NCBI GenBank assembly: GCA_023435855.1
Contig: JAEZLG010000057.1
Span: 1 to 8,266, forward strand
From: Bacillota bacterium
GTDB lineage: Bacteria > Bacillota > Clostridia > Christensenellales > CAG-138
DNA: 8,266 nt
Direction: 5' to 3'
In this document: in pieces, positions 1 to 5,032 of the stretch
Layout: every line of letters begins with the position of its first letter
Position numbering within the stretch: the first letter of the stretch is position 1
The notes under the pieces: model-generated
Database searches by the model: none
What the model was told of the DNA's origin: nothing
What the model saw: only the letters and a program-made list of their open reading frames with translations
Translations under genes and position numbers: made by a program

Positions 1-368
1 GGCACAGACACCGCCTGCTTGCCAATCTCAGGTAAGCTGTAAAAGCTTTCATTTGCCCGATTCAGCGTTGAGGTGAGTTTTGCCGGTACGAGAGTATCCG
101 TTGGAATGAGATCAACGGAGGCGTACAGCCCCGCGACCGACTGCACCGTGGTAAATGCGTCCTCAGGGCAACCGTAAGCACCGACTTCGACTGTGGTAAG
201 CATATCCGCAGTAAGCTGCGTTTGTGCTGATACAAGCTCTTTCACACGCACTACGGTCACGGTTTCACGGGTTTGGGCATTAAGCGCGGGGATTGCGAAA
301 AACGTTATCCCCGCTGCGGCAACAAGGGCGAGGGTACCCCATAAGATTCGACTTCGTAGAAATTTCAT
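1..368 (-). CDS. CpaB/RcpC-like SAF-domain protein (Flp/Tad pilus assembly type), 3' end outside window
   Basis: The first 122 residues are visible; the gene runs off the left edge. The N-terminus has a short basic start (MKFLRSR) followed by one hydrophobic segment at about residues 9-27, a membrane anchor or uncleaved signal. Residues about 38-100 have the pattern of a SAF domain (VTVVRVKELVSAQTQLTADMLTTVEVG, here described in part as VKELVSAQTQLTADML), as found in CpaB/RcpC proteins that act in the periplasm or outer envelope during Flp pilus assembly and in related Gram-positive proteins of Tad-like clusters. The ATG is preceded by AAGGAGCTGACAAC, a clear ribosome-binding site, and starts 15 bases after the stop of the TadZ-like gene, so the two are almost certainly co-transcribed. 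The family assignment is inferred from fold pattern and neighbour. A SAF protein of another family remains possible. Confidence 0.65.
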   Translation of the reverse strand, partial: MKFLRSRILWGTLALVAAAGITFFAIPALNAQTRETVTVVRVKELVSAQTQLTADMLTTVEVGAYGCPEDAFTTVQSVAGLYASVDLIPTDTLVPAKLTSTLNRANESFYSLPEIGKQAVSV

Positions 369-383
369 GTTGTCAGCTCCTTG

Positions 384-1691
384 TTATTTAAATAGGGGTT
401 GTAATAAAAGCTCGACCGCCTGAGTTACATCGGCGGTCATTTCAAATGGTTCTGCGATCGGCAGACGCACAAACTGTTTTTTAAACTGCCGCTCCAAGGC
501 CGCAGCTGTGGCAGGGGCTGCGCGGCAGGAAGACGCGAACGAGACCTTTTTTGCTAAATCCTGCCAGACGCGATTTGTGAGCATCAGCGTCAGCATGGAT
601 TGGCGCCAAAGACCAACGTCTGTCACCATAATCGGGCACGGCGCGCGCATAATCTCTTGCATGTCGCACGGTGGGGCAACATGTGGTAGTAAGGGCGTGC
701 CATCCGGCTCAAACTCTAGGATAAGCCCGACGTCGAACACGATGTAATCGTATCCGCCGCCACCACGTATCACATCACCCGCGTTGAGGTACGGAAAAAC
801 ATCTATGCCCTTAATTGTGAAACGGCTGTCACCGGCACGTACGTATCGCGGCCCCATGTTTAACATATCAGTCGCACCGCACAGCGCCACGGAATGGCCT
901 TGCTGGCTGATGTAGCTCGCAATCTGACAGGCTAGCCATGTACAACCTGCGCCATGTCCGCCGCCATAAACCGGTATCACAATGGACGCGGTGGGCTTAG
1001 GCAACATAAGCGCTTTGTGTTTCTTCGGTGGCGGCACAGGCTCCGGAATAACTGGCGATGTTGTCTGAAGCTCCTTAGGCTGCGGGGTGGGGGCGGATTC
1101 ACATTCCGTGTTGGCAACAGGAGGCTCCGACTCCTGCCTTGCGGGGGTTAGCTTGACAGGCATTGTCGGTGCTTTGATTATAGGAAGTTTGATTACAGAT
1201 GTTTTGATAATCGGTTTTTTTGAGGGCAACGGTGGCGGTTCTTCCTGCCTTGACTGTGGTGCTGGTGTCTGAGGCTCGGTATCTGCGCTCACCGGCTCCG
1301 TGGCAAGTGTTTCCGCTACATCAGCGGCAGAAGTTTCTTTGATGATGTTCACAATGCTTTCAACAAGGCTCCGGCTACCATCCTCTACGACGCGGACATT
1401 AAATTCAGAGAAAATATCCATGAGCCTTTTATCCTTCATGGTACCAACGGAAGCAATTATGATGATGCATACCTGTGGATTTGCCTTTCGGACGGCTTGC
1501 AGTTCCCTCCGGTGACGCGGCTCCAGCACCGAAATGTGCGCTATAGCGTGTGTAGCGGATGTAACGCAGAGTTCCGCAAGGAAATCTCGCGGCTCGATAA
1601 AATCGTCAGTGATAAAAATAACGCCTTGCTGTTCAAGCTTTTGCCGAAGGACGGGTTGGTATATTGCCGATATGGCGGTATGCGGTTTCAT
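384..1691 (-). CDS. TadZ/CpaE-like protein: receiver-like N-terminus, proline-rich linker, degenerate MinD/ParA-type ATPase domain
   Basis: The protein has 435 residues. Residues about 1-120 alternate beta and alpha (GVIFITDD, AHISVLEP, CIIIIASVGT, NVRVVED) like the atypical receiver domain of CpaE/TadZ. Residues about 130-232 are a proline/lysine-rich, probably disordered linker with repeated IIK/VIK units (160-174). Residues about 235-435 look like a MinD/ParA-fold domain: the P-loop position reads GGGHGAGCT (243-251) and a Walker-B-like strand reads YDYIVFDVG (314-322). The P-loop has no lysine at either the signature or the catalytic position, so ATP hydrolysis is doubtful. TadZ proteins are known to have atypical Walker A motifs and to localise pilus assembly at a cell site. 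I chose ATG at 1691 because AAAGGAGG lies seven bases upstream; a longer in-frame TTG start exists at 1751. Its place between ParB and a CpaB-like gene supports a Tad-type role. The exact function is inferred. Confidence 0.65.
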   Translation of the reverse strand: MKPHTAISAIYQPVLRQKLEQQGVIFITDDFIEPRDFLAELCVTSATHAIAHISVLEPRHRRELQAVRKANPQVCIIIIASVGTMKDKRLMDIFSEFNVRVVEDGSRSLVESIVNIIKETSAADVAETLATEPVSADTEPQTPAPQSRQEEPPPLPSKKPIIKTSVIKLPIIKAPTMPVKLTPARQESEPPVANTECESAPTPQPKELQTTSPVIPEPVPPPKKHKALMLPKPTASIVIPVYGGGHGAGCTWLACQIASYISQQGHSVALCGATDMLNMGPRYVRAGDSRFTIKGIDVFPYLNAGDVIRGGGGYDYIVFDVGLILEFEPDGTPLLPHVAPPCDMQEIMRAPCPIMVTDVGLWRQSMLTLMLTNRVWQDLAKKVSFASSCRAAPATAAALERQFKKQFVRLPIAEPFEMTADVTQAVELLLQPLFK

Positions 1692-1908
1692 TTTGGCCTC
1701 CTTTCCGTCGCGTCCGTTCGATGCTGTGTAGCAGATACTGTTTATCCGCAATATTTCTCAACGTAATGAACTCATTTGCACTAATGGTTTCAGTAAGCAA
1801 TAGAGCCTGAGCAAAGCCATGCGCACTTGCAACATCTCTTGAAGTGCAAGCACTGTATGCTTTGTCATATGCAAACTTGATTGCGTTATCTTTCTTTTCG
1901 TCACTCAT
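1633..1908 (-). CDS. Small hypothetical protein between parB and the TadZ-like gene (91 aa)
   Basis: I do not recognise this protein. It begins 12 bases after the parB stop, which fits the operon's spacing, and its last 59 bases overlap the start of the TadZ-like gene in another frame. The first 65 or so residues look like a real soluble, mostly helical protein (MSDEKKDNAIKFAYDKAYS, then LLLTETISANEFITLRNI). The last 25 residues, in the overlap, are rich in Arg and Gly and may be an out-of-frame tail. The ribosome-binding site is weak (GAGAAA before ATG), so translation may depend on coupling to ParB. No motif, membrane segment or signal peptide is visible. The main alternative is that it is not expressed and this is spacer DNA, but without it there would be an unusual 230-base gap inside a compact operon. 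Confidence 0.55.
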   Translation of the reverse strand: MSDEKKDNAIKFAYDKAYSACTSRDVASAHGFAQALLLTETISANEFITLRNIADKQYLLHSIERTRRKGGQNETAYRHIGNIPTRPSAKA

Positions 1909-1920
1909 AAGTTTCTCATT

Positions 1921-2997
1921 TCATCGTGTCGGCGGCTGCCGCTCTATGCGTTGCTGATTAGCGCGCTTAGCAAGGTCTATAAGGCGTTGCTCAAACTCTG
2001 TATTTGTAATGTTCTCGGGGAAAAGCGCCGTGTACTGTCGCAGTTTCGCGGCGGTATTGGCAAGGCTCATGAGCTCTTTTTCGGCTTCTTTCGGCGTTTT
2101 GCGCTGCCAATAAGGATCGAGATTTTCAAAACGGATCGTGGCCTTACTGGATTCCTGCCGCGTGGGTGACATATACACAGAAAGTACGGTAAGGTTCCAA
2201 TCCCCCTTTTCGCTTGCTTCTTTCAGCAAGTTTGCCTGTTCAAGCGAAGGGACAGTCTGTTCGCGCTCCATGTATTCCCAAAGGTCTTTTTGTTCCTCGG
2301 GTTTGAGATAGGAAAGCGTTACAGCAGGTATGAATTTGAGCTTTTCAGCATCTACCGCATCAAGAAGCTGAGGTATAAGCTCAGTAAGGCGAATATAGCG
2401 TGAAATTTGCTTTGCACTCTCACCTGTTTGACTTGCTAAAATGTCACGTGATTTTAGTCCATCGAACTTGTGGTCAAGTTGGCCACAAGTTAAATCGTTA
2501 CGTACACCTTGCCGCTTCATCGCTTCAAGCTTCGCTTTATATGCAAAAGCACGCTCGCTCGGCAGAAGGTTTTGCCGTTGGCCGAGGTTGGTATCTACCA
2601 TAATGATAGTGGCGAGATCATCGTCCACGTTTTCGATGATGGCAGGAACTTTATCTTTTACAGCGCGGCGGGATGCTTCAATGCGACGATGACCGGCAAG
2701 GATTTCATAACCGCCCTCAGGACGGGGGCGCACCTGTACGGGTTGTCGCACTCCGTATTCCGCAACGCTTTCAACGAGCGCGGTCATTTCATCATCATCG
2801 CGCACCTTGAATGGATGCCCCTTGAAAGGGAACAGGTCATCGAGTGAAAGCTCAACGACCTGTTTTGCGTTTTCATTGACCGGCTGAAAAGATGATGGGG
2901 GAGTGGATATGGCTTCTTTGCTGGCCTGCCGCGATTCTTCGGTAGAAAAAAGATCATCGACTGTGGTCAATTTCATGTTTCTCACGTTGGACACCAT
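1921..2997 (-). CDS. parB: ParB-family partition protein (ParB/RepB/Spo0J type)
   Basis: The protein has 358 residues. After a variable N-terminus (1-45) comes the ParB N-terminal CTP-binding domain: the IKGHPFKVR-like segment at 58-66 (here FKGHPFKVR), EYGVRQPVQVRP (80-91), and EILAGHRRIEASRRA (98-112) with the GxRR-type motif GHRR at 102-105. The segment NLGQRQNLLPSERAFAYK (137-154) is typical of this family. A helix-turn-helix that would bind centromere-like parS DNA lies at about 183-205 (RDILASQTGESAKQISRYI). The C-terminal third is variable and probably dimerises. ATG at 2997 is preferred: AAGGAGG sits six bases upstream, inside the parA coding sequence. The gene overlaps the 3' end of parA by 44 bases, implying translational coupling. 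It is expected to work with ParA to segregate the circular or replicating form of the element. No convincing parS site was found in the window. Confidence 0.93.
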   Translation of the reverse strand: MVSNVRNMKLTTVDDLFSTEESRQASKEAISTPPSSFQPVNENAKQVVELSLDDLFPFKGHPFKVRDDDEMTALVESVAEYGVRQPVQVRPRPEGGYEILAGHRRIEASRRAVKDKVPAIIENVDDDLATIIMVDTNLGQRQNLLPSERAFAYKAKLEAMKRQGVRNDLTCGQLDHKFDGLKSRDILASQTGESAKQISRYIRLTELIPQLLDAVDAEKLKFIPAVTLSYLKPEEQKDLWEYMEREQTVPSLEQANLLKEASEKGDWNLTVLSVYMSPTRQESSKATIRFENLDPYWQRKTPKEAEKELMSLANTAAKLRQYTALFPENITNTEFEQRLIDLAKRANQQRIERQPPTR

Positions 2998-3769
2998 CAA
3001 GTACCTCCTTCGTTAATGCTTCATATGCTGCTGCTGCTTTACCACGCGCGTCATAGGTAAAAATGCTTTTACCTTCCACGCTGGTTTCCGCCGCCTTGAT
3101 TGCAAGCGGGATTTCGGTTTTAAACACGCGCAGTTTGTCACCGAAATTATTGCGAAGCATGAACGAAATGTCCTTCGCAAAATTCGTGCGCGTATCCGCC
3201 ATCGTGATTAAAGCACCCTCAATCGTCAAGGAAGGGTTAATGTTACGCCTCACCTTGTTGATTGTTTGCAAAAGCTGTGTCATGCCTTTGGCGGGAAGGT
3301 AGTGAGCCTGAACAGGAATTATAACGCTGTCGGCGGCTACAAGCGCGTTCACGGTAAGCATCCCAAGCGAAGGCATGCAATCGATTAGCACATAATCGTA
3401 CTTGTCTTTGACTTCGTTCAGATAATTCCGGAGAATAACCTCGCGGCTCATGGTATTAACAAGAGATACTTCCATTGCTGAGAGTTCTATGTTTGCGGGA
3501 ATGAGGTCAACGCCCTCAGCATGGTGCAGGATACCTTCGTTCGGGGAGATAGGTTCATCCATAATCACTTTGGTCATGATAGAGGTAAGAGATACGGACA
3601 GCTTATCTGGCTCTTTCCATCCTAGCGAATCAGTAAGGTTGCCCTGCGCATCAGCGTCAATGAGCAACACCTTTTTTTCGTGCCGAGCAAGGCCGATGCC
3701 CAAATTGACAGTAGTGGTCGTTTTGCCTACGCCGCCCTTTTGGTTTGCGATTGCAATGATTTTAGCCAT
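2954..3769 (-). CDS. parA: ParA-family partition ATPase
   Basis: The protein has 271 residues, the usual size of Soj/ParA type Ib proteins that lack an N-terminal DNA-binding domain. It begins MAKIIAIANQKGGVGKTTTT, with the deviant Walker A KGGVGKTT at residues 11-18 including the signature lysine. Walker A' reads LLIDADAQGNLT (35-46) and Walker B reads YDYVLIDCMP (124-133). ParA uses ATP-dependent DNA binding and ParB-stimulated hydrolysis to move or position DNA cargo. The ATG has a strong ribosome-binding site (AAGGAGG, eight bases upstream) and starts 13 bases after the 74-residue gene. It overlaps parB by 44 bases. Because a TadZ-like protein is encoded downstream, this ParA could instead help position a pilus or secretion machine, but direct pairing with ParB favours DNA partition. 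Confidence 0.96.
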   Translation of the reverse strand: MAKIIAIANQKGGVGKTTTTVNLGIGLARHEKKVLLIDADAQGNLTDSLGWKEPDKLSVSLTSIMTKVIMDEPISPNEGILHHAEGVDLIPANIELSAMEVSLVNTMSREVILRNYLNEVKDKYDYVLIDCMPSLGMLTVNALVAADSVIIPVQAHYLPAKGMTQLLQTINKVRRNINPSLTIEGALITMADTRTNFAKDISFMLRNNFGDKLRVFKTEIPLAIKAAETSVEGKSIFTYDARGKAAAAYEALTKEVLDGVQREKHEIDHSR

Positions 3770-3782
3770 TATCTATTCCTCC

Positions 3783-4007
3783 TTATATCCTTATTTTCAT
3801 ATAATCCATGCCGTCCTTTTTAGCGTCAATGCGCTCCATCCCACCGTCCGCATCGTTCTGCATAGCCCGCACAGCTCCACGGTGCGTTGTAAATACTTGG
3901 TTGCGGATTTTCTTTCCTTGCGGAGTACGGGTTAGAAGCTTGAAACCGCCATCGGTTGGCCGGATAGTTGCAGAGCATCCGTAAAAATCTTTGTAACGTT
4001 CAATCAT
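3783..4007 (-). CDS. Small conserved-looking hypothetical protein upstream of parA (74 aa)
   Basis: I do not recognise a named family. The protein begins MIERYKDFYGCSATIRPT and contains a GGFKLLTRTPQGKK segment followed by FTTHRGAVRAM, which suggests two or three beta strands and then a helix, a compact fold reminiscent of small AP2-like or other nucleic-acid-binding domains. The C-terminus is charged (DGGMERIDAKKDGMDYMKIRI). There is no signal peptide or membrane segment. A GAGGAG ribosome-binding site lies about nine bases before the ATG, and the stop is 13 bases before parA, so it is co-transcribed with the partition genes. It could be a regulator or accessory partition protein; that is inference from position only. 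Confidence 0.7.
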   Translation of the reverse strand: MIERYKDFYGCSATIRPTDGGFKLLTRTPQGKKIRNQVFTTHRGAVRAMQNDADGGMERIDAKKDGMDYMKIRI

Positions 4008-4020
4008 GTTTCAGCACTCC

Positions 4021-4153
4021 TCATAACAAAAACTCATCTTCCTCGATGGCGAGATGCTTTGCACCGCGTGATAGGGGAACGGCTTTAGCCGCATCCGTAG
4101 AATTTCTAAACATCAAACAGGGGGGAAGAATCCTCATTCTGTTCATGAACCAT
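4021..4153 (-). pseudogene. Short first gene of the operon, apparently frameshifted at a run of six C
   Basis: An excellent ribosome-binding site (AAAGGAGG, seven bases before ATG at 4153) opens an ORF of only 16 codons (MVHEQNEDSSPLFDV, stop at 4106-4108). At its ninth to thirteenth codons it crosses six consecutive C on the coding strand (4120-4125). Skipping one C places translation in a second frame that stays open to a TGA at 4021-4023 and reads LMFRNSTDAAKAVPLSRG then AKHLAIEEDEFLL. The combined product would be about 43 residues, and the stop would lie 13 bases before the next gene, the same spacing as the rest of the operon. The second part has its own ATG but no ribosome-binding site. 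Possible explanations are a sequencing error in a homopolymer, a genuine mutation, slippage-based frameshifting, or two tiny separate ORFs. The function is unknown. Confidence 0.45.
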
Positions 4154-4170
4154 CGGCATATCCTCCTTTG

Positions 4171-4199
4171 AAAAAAAAGAATGCAAAACTTGCATTCTT
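4171..4199 (-). terminator. Perfect 10-bp inverted repeat with T-run: attenuator, terminator or operator at operon head
   Basis: Bases 4177-4186 pair perfectly with 4190-4199 around a three-base loop, and on the minus strand the hairpin runs into eight T (4178-4171). That is the form of an intrinsic terminator, though the stem is AT-rich. It ends only about five bases before the first ribosome-binding site, leaving no room for a promoter in between. It must therefore be read through, for example as an attenuator, or it acts as a DNA operator. A possible promoter ends at 4201, just upstream, which would put the palindrome over the transcription start. Confidence 0.5.
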
Positions 4200-4200
4200 A

Positions 4201-4230
4201 AAAATACTCTGATAGGATACTGCCATCCAA
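4201..4230 (-). promoter_or_regulatory. Possible promoter of the partition operon
   Basis: On the minus strand, a TTGGAT at 4230-4225 and a TATTTT at 4206-4201 are separated by 18 bases, a fair but not strong sigma-A match. Transcription would start inside or beside the perfect inverted repeat at 4177-4199, which would suit autoregulation by a DNA-binding product of the operon such as ParB or ParA. Both hexamers are imperfect, so this is a weak call. Confidence 0.3.
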
Positions 4231-4308
4231 ATAAGTGCCACGTTGGCTATTAAGGCCCATCCCGCGCCGTTGCTACCATGGATGCACTTTAAAAGGATTT
4301 GCAGAACG

Positions 4309-4344
4309 ATACCGCAGCTTTCTTTGGCAGGGGGGCTGCGGTAT
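4309..4344. repeat. 10-bp perfect inverted repeat (ATACCGCAGC/GCTGCGGTAT)
   Basis: ATACCGCAGC at 4309-4318 is perfectly complementary to GCTGCGGTAT at 4335-4344, with a 16-base loop that includes a run of G. On the plus strand it is followed by TCTTTATATAAT, moderately T-rich, so it may be a weak terminator protecting the element end. It could equally be a structured leader RNA on the minus strand or a protein-binding site. A TATAAT at 4351-4356 on the plus strand has no well-placed -35. Confidence 0.55.
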
Positions 4345-4409
4345 TCTTTATATAATAGAGCCATAACATGCGGCACTATTTAATTTGCTTTATTTTGTTT
4401 TTGCCTTGT

Positions 4410-4495
4410 GCTAATAAAATGCTAATTTGAACGCAGATAAATGGAACGAAATAGACGATAAAAGACGATGAGAAAGATGAAGCAGTACGATAAAA
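4410..4495. repeat. Short direct repeats near the attachment site
   Basis: GCTAAT occurs at 4410-4415 and 4421-4426, an 11-base period or about one helical turn. ACGATAAAA occurs at 4455-4463 and 4487-4495, with a related GACGAT at 4464-4469. Repeats of this size at this distance from an att core resemble arm-type sites of tyrosine integrases or excisionase sites. With such short repeats in AT-rich DNA, chance is a real alternative. Confidence 0.3.
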
Positions 4496-4568
4496 AACAC
4501 AGAAACACAGCATATTGGATGGCATTGATAAGAACAAACACAAACAATGAAAAAAGCAGTTCTAACAA

Positions 4569-4613
4569 CTCCTAAGCGGAAGGTCGTGAGTTCGAATCTC
4601 GCCGGGGACGCCA
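4569..4613 (+). tRNA. 3' fragment of tRNA-Arg(CCT): attachment site, not a functional gene
   Basis: The sequence reads as the 3' part of a tRNA. The anticodon loop is CTCCTAA (4569-4575) with U33 and anticodon CCT. The 3' anticodon-stem strand is GCGGA, the variable loop AGGTC, and the T-arm GTGAG-TTCGAAT-CTCGC, which pairs with one G-T wobble. The acceptor 3' strand is CGGGGAC, followed by discriminator G and encoded CCA. The expected 5' parts are absent: the bases before the loop (AACAA) cannot pair with GCGGA, and no GTCCCCG acceptor 5' strand lies upstream. Such a fragment is what remains at the far end of an element that integrated into the 3' half of the tRNA gene. The identity homology with the element's own att copy probably starts around the anticodon loop. 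Confidence 0.85.
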
Positions 4614-4653
4614 AACGAAAAGTCCGTCAACTATGTTGGCGGACTTTTCGTTT
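4613..4653 (+). terminator. Intrinsic terminator of the original tRNA-Arg gene
   Basis: Two 19-base arms (4613-4631 and 4635-4653) around a three-base loop TAT are complementary at every position, with a single T-G wobble. The right arm ends CTTTTCGTTT, so the T-rich tract is built into the stem, and the mirrored A-rich left arm makes it likely to work in both directions. It starts at the CCA end of the tRNA fragment, so it belonged to the tRNA gene before integration. Confidence 0.8.
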
Positions 4654-4654
4654 G

Positions 4655-4720
4655 TATTATTCATTATTCATGCTTCATTGTTCATTATTCATTTAGCGGA
4701 CTTTTCGAATGAAGGATGAA
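4655..4720. repeat. TTCAT-rich repeats with a duplicated piece of the terminator
   Basis: Several copies of ATTCATTATTCAT-like units lie between 4655 and 4694. The 12-mer GCGGACTTTTCG from the terminator's right arm (4639-4650) recurs exactly at 4696-4707. After it, AATGAAGGATGAA (4708-4720) is largely complementary to TTCATTATTCAT (4681-4692), giving an imperfect hairpin around the duplicated 12-mer. This looks like a small intergenic repeat or a partly duplicated terminator. No coding potential is seen. Confidence 0.5.
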
Positions 4721-4769
4721 GTCACGTTGCTGATGAATAGTAAAGAGTAATTTAATATAATTCGGTGTT

Positions 4770-4916
4770 TTAAATTAGCGGAGGATTACGCCAACGTTCT
4801 TCGTCGAGCGCATCTCGACATCATTTTGTGCCCCTTGGGTATGACGCGTTTTCCCGCCCCGCGATTTCGTTGTCACGCCGTCGCCCGACTTGACGGATTT
4901 TGCCTCACTAAATTAA
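4770..4916. repeat. Candidate miniature inverted-repeat element in the intergenic region
   Basis: The ends read TTAAATTAGCGGAGG (4770-4784) and CCTCACTAAATTAA (4903-4916), an imperfect inverted repeat with matching TTAA termini. The roughly 147 bases between are visibly more GC-rich than the flanks and hold no ORF. They contain an internal hairpin, GTCGAG (4803-4808) with CTCGAC (4814-4819). This is compatible with a MITE or similar dispersed repeat. No clear target-site duplication beyond TTAA is seen, so the call is tentative. The remaining stretch up to the GNAT promoter contains only short imperfect repeats of GCAAGCTTCGC type. Confidence 0.3.
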
Positions 4917-4974
4917 GCTGTGGCCGTCGCAAGCTTCGCATCACTCGCAAAACTTGCTTCGCTGCGGCTTTCTC

Positions 4975-5003
4975 TTGAATTTCTAGATTATTCCATATAT
5001 ACT
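4975..5003 (+). promoter_or_regulatory. Sigma-A-type promoter for the GNAT gene
   Basis: TTGAAT (4975-4980) and TATACT (4998-5003) are separated by exactly 17 bases, a close match to the housekeeping consensus. It would start transcription about 20 bases before the ribosome-binding site of the acetyltransferase gene. Confidence 0.7.
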
Positions 5004-5032
5004 TTGAACAATTCGTGGGGGAGGATATCGAC

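Larger units (their letters stand above)
4200..4568. other. Gene-poor end of the element
   Basis: No convincing coding sequence was found in about 370 bases. One minus-strand frame is open from an ATG at 4364 to a stop at 4143 and would encode a peptide starting MALLYKEYRSPPAKES with a hydrophobic middle. It lacks a ribosome-binding site and runs through both inverted repeats and the first gene's start, so it is not called. The right half (4380-4568) is AT-rich and contains short direct repeats. It is the expected place for integrase arm-type or excisionase binding sites, but that is inference. Confidence 0.5.
1..4613. mobile_element. Terminal part of an integrated element in tRNA-Arg(CCT), left end outside window
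   Basis: The right boundary is set by a 3' tRNA-Arg(CCT) remnant lacking its 5' half, the usual trace of site-specific integration into a tRNA 3' end. Everything to its left is one minus-strand operon with plasmid/ICE-type genes: ParA, ParB, a TadZ-like ATPase-fold protein and a CpaB-like SAF protein. The stretch to its right carries ordinary chromosomal genes. No integrase, relaxase or conjugation ATPase is seen here. They would have to lie further left, so whether this is a conjugative element, a mobilizable island or a phage-plasmid cannot be decided. The intact reconstituted tRNA-Arg should lie at the far left end. The boundary is inferred; the tRNA fragment and gene content are seen. Confidence 0.7.

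Noticed and set aside
2441..2456. TGTCACGTGA inside parB as a possible parS site (shared CACGTG core)
   Set aside because: Outside the six-base core it matches few positions of the usual parS palindrome and is not symmetric.
3450..3935. 161-residue plus-strand ORF opposite parA and the 74-residue gene
   Set aside because: It is antisense to the conserved parA Walker A region and has no recognisable domain or ribosome-binding site.
4237..4247. GCCACGTTGGC short palindrome as a centromere-like site
   Set aside because: Only four complementary bases on each side and a single copy; expected by chance.
4143..4376. Minus-strand ORF of about 73-77 residues with a hydrophobic middle, a possible leader peptide
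   Set aside because: There is no ribosome-binding site. It spans two inverted repeats and runs over the first gene's Shine-Dalgarno, and part of it is translated poly-T. It is left as an open frame only.
4411..4614. Minus-strand ORF of 67 residues starting MASPARFELTTF
   Set aside because: Its start is the antisense of the tRNA-Arg fragment, a well-known source of false proteins; the rest is AT-rich non-coding sequence.
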